The position numbers and the translations under genes are program-made. DNA of 64,000 nucleotides from Candidatus Phosphoribacter hodrii (GTDB taxonomy: Bacteria > Actinomycetota > Actinomycetes > Actinomycetales > Dermatophilaceae): the NCBI GenBank assembly GCA_016707175.1, contig JADJIB010000004.1, forward strand, positions 1 through 64,000. The letters are read 5' to 3'. Shown piece after piece: positions 42,149-51,110 of the stretch. The notes under the pieces were generated by a model that was not told the origin of the DNA, did no database searches, and worked only from the letters and a program-made list of their open reading frames with translations. The first letter of the stretch is position 1; every line of letters begins with the position of its first letter.

Positions 42149-43513
42149 GTGATCGACGTGCAGCACCAGGGCGCTCTCGCGGGAGAGGCCGTAGCCCCCG
42201 TCCACGACACCGGTCGCGGTGCGACCCGAGTCTTGGTCATGTCCACGGCAGCCTTCACCGCGATGTTCGCGGTGTGGCTGATGTTCGGCATCCTCGGCCC
42301 CTCGATCCAGAAGGAGTTCGGCCTCACCGACGTCGAACTGTCCTGGATCACGGCGGTGGCCGTGCTCAACGGGTCGATGTGGCGCCTGCCGGCCGGGATG
42401 CTCACCGACCGCATCGGTGGCCGCAAGGTCACCGTCTTCATGCTCGCGGCGACCGCGATCCCGGCCTACTTCGTCTCGACGGCGAGCAGCTACGGCATGC
42501 TCCTTGTCCTGGCGTTCCTCGTCGGCTTCGCCGGCAACCTCTTCTCGGTCGGCATCGCGTGGAACGCCGCGTGGTACGGCCGGGAGCGGCAGGGCTTCGC
42601 GCTCGGCGTATTCGGGGCCGGCAACGTGGGGGCCTCCGTCACGAAGTTCATCGGCCCCCCGATCATCCTCGGGACCGCCGGTAGTTCCTTCGCGTTCGGG
42701 CTCCAGGGCGGGTGGCGGCTCGTGCCCGTCATCTACTCGGTGCTGTTGGTGGTGTTGGCCGTCCTCACCTACATTGTCGTCCCTCGACGCGACCGGATGC
42801 CCGGGGCCACCAAGCCTGTGCGCGAGATGCTCACGCCCCTCAAGCAGGTGCGGGTCTGGCGGTTCAGCCTCTACTACGTGGCCGTCTTCGGTGCCTACGT
42901 CGCCCTCTCGGCGTGGCTGCCGAAGTACTACATCGACAACTTCGGCGTCGAGATCTGGCCGGCGGCCCTGCTCACCGCGACGTTCATCTTCCCGGCTTCG
43001 CTCCTGAGGCCCCTCGGTGGCTGGGTGTCCGACCGGGTCGGCGCTCGCCGGGTGATGTATTGGACCTTCGGCGTCATGCTGGTGACCACAGGAATCCTCA
43101 TGATGCCGAACGGCCACATCGTCGTCAGTCACCCTGACGGCAGCCAGACCACCCACCTGGGCTACCAGATCGGGCTGCCGACCTTCGCGATCCTCGTGTT
43201 CTTCCTCGGCGTGGCCATGGGGATCGGCAAGGCCGCGGTCTACAAGCACATCCCCGAGTACTTCCCCGACAACGTCGGCTCGGTCGGCGGTCTGGTGGGC
43301 ATGCTTGGCGGACTCGGCGGGTTCTTCCTCCCGCCGATGTTCGCCTACACCAAGGCGTGGACCGGCTTCCCGTCGAGCACCTTCGCCTGCCTGTTCATCG
43401 TCACCGCCATCTGCGCGGTGTGGATGCACTGGACCGTCGTGCACATGTTGCACAGCGGCTCACCCGAGCTCGCCGACCACTTCGACACCGAGCACGTGAG
43501 CACCCGCGGCTGA
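42149..43513 (+). CDS. narK: Nitrate transporter, NarK1-type MFS
   Basis: GTG 42149 gives 454 residues with about 12 membrane segments. The nitrate-signature regions are FSVGIAWNAAWYGRERQGFALGVFGAGNVG and the second-half GIGKAAVYKHIPEYFPDNVGSVGGLVGMLGGLGGFFLPP. Type 1 NarK imports nitrate with protons. It is divergent from the nar operon and shares the possible operator with it. The narK2 gene follows after 79 bases. Confidence 0.9.
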   Translation: MIDVQHQGALAGEAVAPVHDTGRGATRVLVMSTAAFTAMFAVWLMFGILGPSIQKEFGLTDVELSWITAVAVLNGSMWRLPAGMLTDRIGGRKVTVFMLAATAIPAYFVSTASSYGMLLVLAFLVGFAGNLFSVGIAWNAAWYGRERQGFALGVFGAGNVGASVTKFIGPPIILGTAGSSFAFGLQGGWRLVPVIYSVLLVVLAVLTYIVVPRRDRMPGATKPVREMLTPLKQVRVWRFSLYYVAVFGAYVALSAWLPKYYIDNFGVEIWPAALLTATFIFPASLLRPLGGWVSDRVGARRVMYWTFGVMLVTTGILMMPNGHIVVSHPDGSQTTHLGYQIGLPTFAILVFFLGVAMGIGKAAVYKHIPEYFPDNVGSVGGLVGMLGGLGGFFLPPMFAYTKAWTGFPSSTFACLFIVTAICAVWMHWTVVHMLHSGSPELADHFDTEHVSTRG

Positions 43514-43592
43514 TGCCTGTGCTGCGAGACGTCACGCGGACGGCATACCCCCGCGAAACTCGTTATCTGCGAACTGAACTGGAGAACCGCTC

Positions 43593-44990
43593 ATGAGCAG
43601 CACCCCGACCACCCCTCGCTCGGGGGAGTGGCTTGACGCTTGGGACCCAGAGAACGAAGCCACCTGGGACAAGGCGCTCGCCTGGAAGACCCTGTGGATC
43701 ACGACCTTCACCCTCACCATGGCGTTCGTCGCGTGGTTCCTGCCGAGCGCGATCGTGCCCAAGCTCAACGCGTTGGGCTACACCTTCAGCAAGGAACAGC
43801 TCTACTGGCTGGCCGCCATCCCGGGCCTGTCCGGCGGCCTCATGCGCATCGTCTGGATGATCCTCCCGCCGATCATGGGCACCCGCAGGATGGTCGCGCT
43901 GACGACCGCGCTGCTCTTCTTCCCGGTCCTCGGCTGGGGCGTGCGGGTGCAGAGCCCGACCGCGCCCTACTGGGAGCTGCTCGTGCTCGCCTTCCTCGCG
44001 GGCATCGGCGGCGGGGCGTTCTCGGGCTTCATGCCCTCGACCTCCTACTTCTTCCCGCGGCGCCTGCAGGGGACGGCGCTCGGGTTGCAGGCGGGCATCG
44101 GCAACTTCGGTGTCTCGCTCGTGCAGTTGATGACGCCGTGGCTCATCGGCTTCGGGATGGTGGGGTTCCTCGGCGCGTCCCAGCAGATGAAGGTGCCCGG
44201 CAAGCCCGACGTGACCGTGTGGTACCAGAACGCCGCGTTCTTCTACATCCCCTTCATCATCGTCGGCACGATCATCGCCTGGACGATGCTCAAGTCGGTG
44301 CCGATCAAGGCCAACATCCGCCAGCAGTTCGACATCTTCCGCACCCCGGACACCTGGTGGATGACGCTGCTTTACATCATGACCTTCGGGACGTTCTCGG
44401 GGTTGTCGGCGCAGTTCGGCCTGCTCATGACCAACCTCTATGGGGCGGGCAATGCGGCCATCGTGTCCGGCTCGGGTTCGACCGCGACGCTGCTCGTCGC
44501 CGGGTATGCCGTGCCCGACGCCGTGAAGTACGTCTTCCTCGGCCCGCTCGTCGGCGCCGGCGCGCGGATCCTCTTCTCGCCGCTGACCGACCGGATGGGC
44601 GGGGCCCGCTGGACCCTCGTCTCCGGCATCGGTCTGGTGGGCTCGATCATCTACACGATCGGGGGGCTGGTGCCCGACACGTCTTCTGCGGAGGCGCTGC
44701 AGGCCGGCTTTGGCCGCTTCCTTTGGGGCATGCTCGCCATCTTCCTGTTCGCGGGCATCGGCAATGCGTCAACGTTCAAGCAGATGCCGATGATCTTCGA
44801 GCGGCGCCAAGCCGGTGGCGTCATCGGCTGGACCGGCGCCATTGCGGCGTTCGGGCCGTTCCTCTTCGGCGTCGGCCTGACCCTCATGTCGCCGACCGCC
44901 TTCTACTGGATCGGCGCTGCCTTCGCGGTGCTGTGCATCGGGATCACCTGGGTCCGGTACGCCAGGCCAGGCGCCCCCAAGGTGAGCTGA
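43593..44990 (+). CDS. narK: Nitrate/nitrite transporter, NarK2-type MFS
   Basis: The 465-residue MFS protein starts with a soluble lead containing WDPENEATWDKALAWKTLWITTFTLTMAF. The signature GAFSGFMPSTSYFFPRRLQGTALGLQAGIGNFG and the late GNASTFKQMPMIFERRQAGGVIGW are typical of NarK2/NarU-like nitrate-nitrite antiporters. With narK1 it forms the pair that is fused in some proteobacteria. A hairpin follows at 45046. Confidence 0.9.
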   Translation: MSSTPTTPRSGEWLDAWDPENEATWDKALAWKTLWITTFTLTMAFVAWFLPSAIVPKLNALGYTFSKEQLYWLAAIPGLSGGLMRIVWMILPPIMGTRRMVALTTALLFFPVLGWGVRVQSPTAPYWELLVLAFLAGIGGGAFSGFMPSTSYFFPRRLQGTALGLQAGIGNFGVSLVQLMTPWLIGFGMVGFLGASQQMKVPGKPDVTVWYQNAAFFYIPFIIVGTIIAWTMLKSVPIKANIRQQFDIFRTPDTWWMTLLYIMTFGTFSGLSAQFGLLMTNLYGAGNAAIVSGSGSTATLLVAGYAVPDAVKYVFLGPLVGAGARILFSPLTDRMGGARWTLVSGIGLVGSIIYTIGGLVPDTSSAEALQAGFGRFLWGMLAIFLFAGIGNASTFKQMPMIFERRQAGGVIGWTGAIAAFGPFLFGVGLTLMSPTAFYWIGAAFAVLCIGITWVRYARPGAPKVS

Positions 44991-45045
44991 CCGGTCGGGT
45001 TCGAGCCGTACGCCGGCTTGAGCATGAGGCCGAGTTGAGCTGAGG

Positions 45046-45083
45046 AGGTATGCCGCGCGTCCAGGGGGACGCGCGGCATACCT
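45046..45083. terminator. Perfect 17-base hairpin built from the GTATGCCG octamer
   Basis: AGGTATGCCGCGCGTCC (45046-45062) and its exact complement (45067-45083) enclose the loop AGGG. It stands 55 bases after the narK2 stop, so it likely ends that transcript, though no T-run follows. Each arm contains one copy of the dispersed octamer, in opposite senses. Confidence 0.65.
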
Positions 45084-45122
45084 GCGTCTGGGGCTGCCGC
45101 GCCACCTCCGCGTGCCCCCACC

Positions 45123-45221
45123 CCCCACCACGGAGATAGCGCTCGCATGGTCATGTGTGGGGGTGTTGGAGGCTTGAATTGACGGAAAAGTGGCCATACG
45201 AGCGCTATCTCCGTGGTGGGG
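45123..45221. repeat. Long inverted repeat (28-base arms), MITE-like
   Basis: The arms 45123-45150 and 45194-45221 are complementary over 28 bases with one mismatch; each includes CACCACGGAGATAGCGCTCG. The 43-base centre has no gene. Length (99 bases) and long arms fit a miniature mobile element or a structured regulatory RNA. No second copy is in the window. Together with the hairpin at 45046, it occupies most of the 313-base gene gap 44991-45303. Confidence 0.65.
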
Positions 45222-45303
45222 AGGCGTGGGGTGGGGCGGACCTTGATCGAATCTTCGTCAGACGTGCAGGGGGTCTTGACGAGGGTTCGAGAGGCTGACA
45301 GTT

Positions 45304-45957
45304 ATGAGCACTCTCGACACCACATCCGCCACCACTCATCGCCGATCCGCCCTTCTCGCGCCCGTCGGCGTGCTCGCCGTCGTCGCTGGCGTCATCGGGT
45401 GGATGTTGCCCGATCGCACCGTCGGCACCGGCGCGATGGATGGCATGTCCATGACCCACTACATGGGGTTGCTTGCCGTCAACCAGCCCTGGAACCTCAT
45501 CCTCTTCATGGCCATCCCGGTGATCCTGGCCGAAACCTTGGCCATCACGGAGTTGGTGTTGCTCTTCCGCAGCGACCCGCCCACGTGGGTGCGCTCGCTC
45601 AGCCGGTGGGCCGGACTGATCGCAGGACCGGTGATGGTCCTCGTGCTGGTGCACCTGTTGAAGAACGCCGTCGTCCCGCTCACGTCCGGTGGCGGCTGGC
45701 GCGGCGCGGCCGACGTCATCGCCGTTCTCACCTATCTGCTGGCCGGTCTGCCGCTCATCGGCATCACGCTCGTCGAGGTCGGTGCCATCGGGACGGACGC
45801 GCGGGATGCCCGCAAGTGGCACGCGGTCTTCGTCGGGGTGTTCCTCGTCCTGGCCCACGTCGCGATGATCTTCGGGATGCTCGATCCCACCGTCCTGGGC
45901 TGGGGCGCAACGCACGACATGCCTGGCGGCGGGACGATGCCGGGAATGAACCACTGA
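45304..45957 (+). CDS. Met-rich polytopic membrane protein near copper genes
   Basis: The 217-residue protein has about five membrane segments. Methionine- and histidine-rich patches flank them: GAMDGMSMTHYMG near residue 45 and the C-terminal DMPGGGTMPGMNH. Such patches bind Cu(I). It ends 31 bases before a CsoR-type operator. I recall similar proteins annotated DUF6803/permease; no function is established. A role in copper handling is inferred from the patches and the neighbours. Confidence 0.65.
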   Translation: MSTLDTTSATTHRRSALLAPVGVLAVVAGVIGWMLPDRTVGTGAMDGMSMTHYMGLLAVNQPWNLILFMAIPVILAETLAITELVLLFRSDPPTWVRSLSRWAGLIAGPVMVLVLVHLLKNAVVPLTSGGGWRGAADVIAVLTYLLAGLPLIGITLVEVGAIGTDARDARKWHAVFVGVFLVLAHVAMIFGMLDPTVLGWGATHDMPGGGTMPGMNH

Positions 45958-45987
45958 CGGCGTTCGTTGCCGGGTGAACCACCGACG

Positions 45988-46008
45988 GCATACCCATGGG
46001 GGGTATGC
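45988..46008. promoter_or_regulatory. CsoR-type copper operator
   Basis: GCATACCC (45988-45995) and GGGTATGC (46001-46008) are perfect 8-base arms with a 5-base spacer, matching the TACCC-N5-GGGTA form known for CsoR. It lies 39 bases before copZ. The regulator gene itself is not in the window. The left arm overlaps one copy of the octamer CGGCATAC. Confidence 0.7.
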
Positions 46009-46046
46009 TGGAGGGGTTCTCACAGAACCCCGTGAAGGAGACCCGA

Positions 46047-46268
46047 ATGGCCACGCAGAGCTTCCAGGTGACCGGGATGACGTGCGGCCATTGCGCCGGT
46101 CACGTCACCGCCGAACTCAAGTCGGTCGCAGGCGTCAGCGACGTCACCGTCGACCTGGTCGCCGGGGGCACCTCGACGGTTCACGTCGACGCCGACCATG
46201 AGCTGACCGACGCCGAGGTCACCGCCGCGCTGGACGAAGCCGGCAACTACGCGCTGGCAGGCCGCTGA
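46047..46268 (+). CDS. copZ: Copper chaperone CopZ
   Basis: ATG 46047, behind GAAGGAG, gives a 73-residue heavy-metal-associated domain with GMTCGHC (C13, C16) and a ferredoxin-like beta-alpha pattern. An ORF start at 45996 would lie in the operator and is rejected. It hands Cu(I) to CopA, encoded 78 bases downstream on the same transcript. Confidence 0.92.
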   Translation: MATQSFQVTGMTCGHCAGHVTAELKSVAGVSDVTVDLVAGGTSTVHVDADHELTDAEVTAALDEAGNYALAGR

Positions 46269-46346
46269 GCGCCAGTCGCTGACGTCCCGTCGGTGGGCGC
46301 GCCGACACCGGACGCGCCACCCGCGAGACGAAGGACAACCGAAGAG

Positions 46347-48587
46347 ATGACCGCAGGACCGGACACCCAGGCACCCCCCTCCGAGCTGCAGCAGACCCAA
46401 CTGGTCGTCGGCGGCATGACCTGTGCCTCGTGTTCGGCCCGGGTCGAGAAGAAGCTCGGCAAACTCACCGGGGTCACGGCGGCGGTCAACTACGCCACCG
46501 GCAAGGCGTTCGTCGTGCATCCGGGCGGCCTGGCCGTCGCCGATTTGGTGGCTGCCGTCGAGTCCGCCGGTTACACGGCAACCCCGGCGCCGCCGTCGAT
46601 CCCGGGCTCCCAGCCCGGGCCGGGCGAGGGCGGGGAGCCGGATGCGGACGACGAGCACGCGGCATACCTGCGGCAGCGGCTGCTGGTCGCGCTGGGTCTG
46701 AGCGTTCCCGCCATTGCCATCTCGATGGTGCCGGCGCTGGCGTTCCCGGGATGGCCGTGGGTGGTGCTCGCGCTCACGCTGCCTGTCGTCACGTGGTGTG
46801 CGTGGCCGTTCCATCGGGCCGCCTGGGTCAACCTGCGACACGGCGCGACGACGATGGACACGCTTGTCTCCGGCGGCGTCCTCGCAGCGTTCGGGTGGTC
46901 GCTGTGGATGCTGCTGACCATGGGGGCGCACGGGCACTTCTACTTCGAGACCGCGGCGGCGATCACGACGTTCCTGCTGGCCGGCCGGTATGCCGAGGCG
47001 AAGGCCAAGCGGCGCTCGGGGGCGGCGTTGCGCGCGCTGCTGCATCTCGGGGCCAAGGATGTCGCGGTGCTCCGTGGCGACGTCGAAGTGCGAATCCCCT
47101 TGGGGGAGTTGCTTGTCGGTGACGAGTTCGTCGTCAGGCCTGGCGAGAAGGTCGCCACCGACGGGGTCATCGTCGACGGAGCCTCGGCGGTCGATGCCTC
47201 GCTGCTGACCGGAGAGTCGGTGCCGGTCGAGGTCGGCGTGGGTGATCCGGTGACCGGGGCGACGGTGAACACCTCGGGGCGCCTGCGCGTGCGGGCGACC
47301 CGCGTCGGCGGCGACACTCAACTGGCCCAGATGGCGCGCCTCGTCGAGTCGGCGCAGTCGGGCAAGGCCGCCGTGCAGCGGCTCGCTGATCGGGTGTCGG
47401 CCGTGTTCGTCCCGGTGGTGTTGGTGTTGGCGGCACTCACGCTCATCGGGTGGCTGGTGACCGGGCATTCCGCCGAGTCGGCCTTCACCGCGGCGGTGGC
47501 GGTGCTCGTCATCGCCTGCCCCTGCGCGCTCGGGCTCGCAACGCCGACCGCACTGCTCGTCGGCACGGGTCGCGGCGCGCAACTGGGCATCCTCATCAAG
47601 GGCCCCGAGGTCCTTGAGTCCACGCGTCGGGTCGACACCGTCGTCCTGGACAAGACGGGCACGGTCACCACCGGGCGGATGGCCGTCACGGGTGTGTATG
47701 CCGCTCCCGGCCAGTCCCCGGAGAGGGTGCTGGCGCTGGCCGGCGCGGTCGAGTCCGGGTCCGAACACCCCATCGCCCGCGCCGTCACCTCGGCCGCGTC
47801 TGCTCCTGGATTGCGGTTGAGCGAGTTCCGCAACCACGGCGGGCTCGGGGTGGAGGGCGTGGTCGACGGTATGCCGGTCCGCGTCGGCCGCTTGTCCTTC
47901 GTCACCTCCGCGCCCGCAACCGGGCAGGGGGTGGACGTGAGCCTGAGTGAGGCTGCCGAGGAGGCGATGGCCCAGGGCCAGACCCCGGTCTGGGTCGGCT
48001 GGGACGGAACGGCCCAGGGTGTGGTCGTCGTCGCCGACACCGTCAAGCCGTCATCAGCCCGCGCCGTCGAGCTCTTCCGAGGCCTGGGCCTGCAACCGGT
48101 GCTGCTCACCGGCGACAACGCGCGAGCGGCAGCCGCGGTGGCACGGCATACCGGGATCGCGCAGGAGGATGTGCGCGCGGAGGTGCTGCCGGCCGAGAAG
48201 GTGGCCGTCGTCGCGGCACTGCAGGCGCAGGGCAAGGTGGTCGCGATGGTCGGGGACGGCGTCAACGATGCGGCCGCGCTGGCTCAGGCCGACCTCGGGA
48301 TCGCCATCGGCACCGGCAGCGATGTGGCCATCGAGGCGTCCGACCTCACGCTGGTCCGGGGCGACCTGGTCAGCGCCGTCGACGCGGTGCGGCTGGCCCG
48401 GGCGACCCTGCGGACGATCAAGGGGAACCTGTTCTGGGCGTTCGCCTACAACGTGGCTGCCATCCCGTTGGCCGCCTCCGGTCGGCTGACCCCCATGATC
48501 GCCGGCGCGGCGATGGCCTTCTCGTCGGTCTTCGTCGTCACCAACAGCCTTCGGCTGCGCCGCTTCAAGCCGTCTATCTCGGCCTAG
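46347..48587 (+). CDS. copA: Copper-exporting P1B-type ATPase
   Basis: ATG 46347 gives 746 residues. One N-terminal metal-binding domain has GGMTCASC (C26, C29). Eight membrane segments are expected; the metal-site CPC is in IACPCALGLATPTALL, the phosphorylation site in DKTGTVTTG, the HP motif in SEHPIA, and the hinge is MVGDGVNDAAAL. It pumps Cu(I) out of the cell. Expression from the operator at 45988 with copZ is likely. Confidence 0.95.
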   Translation: MTAGPDTQAPPSELQQTQLVVGGMTCASCSARVEKKLGKLTGVTAAVNYATGKAFVVHPGGLAVADLVAAVESAGYTATPAPPSIPGSQPGPGEGGEPDADDEHAAYLRQRLLVALGLSVPAIAISMVPALAFPGWPWVVLALTLPVVTWCAWPFHRAAWVNLRHGATTMDTLVSGGVLAAFGWSLWMLLTMGAHGHFYFETAAAITTFLLAGRYAEAKAKRRSGAALRALLHLGAKDVAVLRGDVEVRIPLGELLVGDEFVVRPGEKVATDGVIVDGASAVDASLLTGESVPVEVGVGDPVTGATVNTSGRLRVRATRVGGDTQLAQMARLVESAQSGKAAVQRLADRVSAVFVPVVLVLAALTLIGWLVTGHSAESAFTAAVAVLVIACPCALGLATPTALLVGTGRGAQLGILIKGPEVLESTRRVDTVVLDKTGTVTTGRMAVTGVYAAPGQSPERVLALAGAVESGSEHPIARAVTSAASAPGLRLSEFRNHGGLGVEGVVDGMPVRVGRLSFVTSAPATGQGVDVSLSEAAEEAMAQGQTPVWVGWDGTAQGVVVVADTVKPSSARAVELFRGLGLQPVLLTGDNARAAAAVARHTGIAQEDVRAEVLPAEKVAVVAALQAQGKVVAMVGDGVNDAAALAQADLGIAIGTGSDVAIEASDLTLVRGDLVSAVDAVRLARATLRTIKGNLFWAFAYNVAAIPLAASGRLTPMIAGAAMAFSSVFVVTNSLRLRRFKPSISA

Positions 48588-48626
48588 GGTCTCCCGCCCG
48601 GGGCGGGCGAGGAATAGCCTCGATGC

Positions 48627-49382
48627 ATGACGATCCCCTGCATCACCGTCGGTTCCGGCGAGCACCACGTCTTCGTCCTGCACGGCTGGTTCGGCTCGGC
48701 CGACGGGTGGGGTCTCTTCCCGACCTACCTCGACGGCGAGCGGTTCAGCTACCACTTCACCGACAACCGCGGCTATGGCGCCCGGATGGACGAGCGCGGC
48801 CACTACAGCCTCGACGAGGTCGCGGACGATGTCCTGGCGCTGGCGGATTCCCTTGATGCGCAGACGTTTTCGTTGATCGGGCATTCGATGGGTGGGGCTG
48901 AGGTCCTGCGCATCCTCGCGAAGGCGCCGGGGCGCGTGCGCAAGCTGGTCGGTCTGACCCCCGTCAGCGCCTCCCCGACCCCGTTCGACGAGGCCGGGCG
49001 CGACCTGTTCTGGGGCGCCGCGGAAGACCCGGGCAAGCGGTTCGGGATCATCGACTTCACGACCGGCAACCGCAACACGGCCACCTGGGTCCAGCAAGTC
49101 GTCGACCACTCGCTGAGCCACTCGACGACGGAGGGGTTCGCCGGGGCGCTCGAGGCATGGGCCGGACCGGATTTCCTCGCCGAGATCGCCGGCACCCAGA
49201 CCCCGATGCTCGTCATCGCCGGCGAGCATGACCCGGCGCTCGGCGAGGCCACGGTCCGTCAGACCTGGGAGCCGCACTTCCCCCAGTGCGAGATCCACGT
49301 CATGGCCAATGCCGGCCACTACCCGATGTTCGAGACGCCGGTCCAACTCGCGACCGTCATCGAGCGCTTCCTCGCCGACTGA
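48627..49382 (+). CDS. Alpha/beta hydrolase
   Basis: The 251-residue protein has the fold's oxyanion start VFVLHGWFGSADGW, nucleophile elbow GHSMGGA (Ser near residue 88), an acid in VIAGEHDPAL and a His in NAGHYPMFE. All three catalytic residues are present. The substrate is unknown; it directly precedes a P450 gene with 16 bases between, so they may share a pathway. Confidence 0.85.
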   Translation: MTIPCITVGSGEHHVFVLHGWFGSADGWGLFPTYLDGERFSYHFTDNRGYGARMDERGHYSLDEVADDVLALADSLDAQTFSLIGHSMGGAEVLRILAKAPGRVRKLVGLTPVSASPTPFDEAGRDLFWGAAEDPGKRFGIIDFTTGNRNTATWVQQVVDHSLSHSTTEGFAGALEAWAGPDFLAEIAGTQTPMLVIAGEHDPALGEATVRQTWEPHFPQCEIHVMANAGHYPMFETPVQLATVIERFLAD

Positions 49383-49398
49383 CCCCGGCCCGCCGCAG

Positions 49399-50803
49399 GT
49401 GAGCACCGTCGATCGGTCAGCCGCCCGCGCGCGGGTGGACGCGGCATACGCGCGGCTCACCGAGGTCGAGCGGGGCTGGACGCGTGTCGTCCACGACCCC
49501 GCGACCTACACCCGAGACGTCCCGTATGCCGCCCTCGCGGGTCTGCGCGACCGACACGGTGTCGTCCCGGTCGCCGAGCCGGCCCTGCCCGGCTGGCCGG
49601 AAGGGACGGGCTACTGGCTGGTGCTGCGCCATGCCGACGTCGACCGGGTGCTCAAGGATCCGGCGACCTTCTCGTCGTCGCTCGGTGGCACCCAGATGCG
49701 CGATCCGCGGACCGAGGACGACCTGGCCTACGTGCGCCGGATGATGCTCAACATGGACCCGCCCGAGCACTCCCGGCTGCGGCGGCTGTTGGCAAAGTCG
49801 TTCACCCCCAAGGCGATCGGCGCGCTGGAGGCTCAGGTCCAGGGGCCACGTCGACGGGATTCTCGACCGGATGTTGGCCGACACCGACAGTGCCAACCAC
49901 GGGGTGTGCGACTTCGCCAAGGACGTGTCGGCCGACCTGCCGCTGCTCACCCTGGCCGACGTCATGGGGGTGCCGGCGCCGGACCGCTGGCTGATGTTCG
50001 ACTGGGCCAACCGGGTCATTGGCTGGCAGGACCCCGACTACCGCGTCTCGGCCGCCTTCGACCCGAGCGGGGCGACCGAACTTGGGCGGGCGGCATACGC
50101 GCTGCGACCCTCGCCCGGAGCGGACGGCCTCATGCCCGACCCCCGCACCCGTGAGGGCATGCCGGACCTCTATGCCTACGCGCACGCGCTCGGGACGCTG
50201 CGCCGCGAGCAGCCCGGCGAGGACGTCATGTCGATCCTCATGAGCCAACGCGACGACGCCGGCGGGTCGGTGTCGGTGGCCGAGTTCGAGAACCTCTTCT
50301 GGTTGTTCGCCGTCGCGGGCAACGAGACAACCCGCAACGGTATGCCGGGTGGCCTGCTTGGGCTGCTGGGCTCACCTCAGGCGCAGGAGGCGTTGCGGGC
50401 CCGGCCGGACGGCATACCGAATGCCGTTGAGGAGATGCTGCGGTGGTGGACGCCGGTGATGACCTTCCGGCGGACGGCGACGTGCGAGGTCGAGTTGTCC
50501 GGGGTCACGTTGCAGCGCGGCGACAAGGTCGTCGTGTCGTTTGCGGCGGCCAACCGGGACCCGGAGGTGTTCGCCGACCCCGACGTCTTCGACATCGAAC
50601 GGGCCAGCGCGCGGCGGCACCTGGCCTTCGGCGCGGGACCGCACGTCTGCCTTGGGGCGTTCCTCGCCCGGTCGATGATGACGACGATGTTCACTCAGTT
50701 GTTGGGGCGCACCACCTGGCTGGAAGCGGCCGGGGAGCCGGTCTGGTTGCAGTCCAACTTCCAACGCGGGGTCAAGCGGTTGCCGATCACCTGGCGGATG
50801 TGA
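49399..50803 (+). pseudogene. Cytochrome P450, interrupted by a one-base frameshift
   Basis: GTG 49399 opens a P450 that reads well to about 49841 (ending LEAQVQG) and then continues in another frame from GHVDGILDRMLADTDS. Removing one G from the GGGG at 49842-49845 joins both parts into about 467 residues. Landmarks are NMDPPEHSRLRRL, the I-helix AGNETTRNG, EEMLRWW (ExxR) and the heme site FGAGPHVCLG. Everything else is intact, so either the base is an assembly error or the mutation is recent. Chemistry: monooxygenation; substrate unknown. Confidence 0.8.
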
Positions 50804-50843
50804 CGGGCCTGACTGGGCTGGGCACCCGCTAGATGAGTGGACA

Positions 50844-50866
50844 TCAGACTGGTCTGAGACTAGTCT
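50844..50866. promoter_or_regulatory. Tandem palindromes, candidate antitoxin operator
   Basis: TCAGACTGGTCTGA (50844-50857) and AGACTAGTCT (50857-50866) are two palindromes with centres 11 bases apart, one helical turn, ending 7 bases before the antitoxin ATG. This spacing suits cooperative binding of antitoxin dimers on one DNA face. Confidence 0.55.
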
Positions 50867-50873
50867 GAACTAC

Positions 50874-51110
50874 ATGACGACGACCGTGGGTGCCTACGAG
50901 GCCAAGACCCATCTGCCGGCGCTGCTCGCGCAGGTCGAGCGGGGCGAGACCGTGACCATCACTCGGCACGGACGGCCGATCGCCAGGCTCGTCCCGATCG
51001 ACGTCCACCGGCCGGTGGAGGAGATCATCCTTGAGCTTGACCGGCTTCGTCGGGGAGTGACCACCGGCGGCATGAGTATCCGGGAGATGATCGAGGAAGG
51101 CCGTCGCTGA
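50874..51110 (+). CDS. Phd/YefM-type antitoxin
   Basis: The 78-residue protein begins MTTTVGAYEAKTHLPALLAQVERGETVTITRHGRPIARLVP, the full Phd/YefM dimerisation and DNA-binding core. The C-terminal SIREMIEEGRR is the toxin-binding tail. It overlaps the PIN gene by one base. Confidence 0.88.
   Translation: MTTTVGAYEAKTHLPALLAQVERGETVTITRHGRPIARLVPIDVHRPVEEIILELDRLRRGVTTGGMSIREMIEEGRR

Noticed and set aside
48591..48606. Terminator after copA (CCCGCCC-G-GGGCGGG)
   Set aside because: The palindrome has a one-base loop and no T-run; too weak to list.
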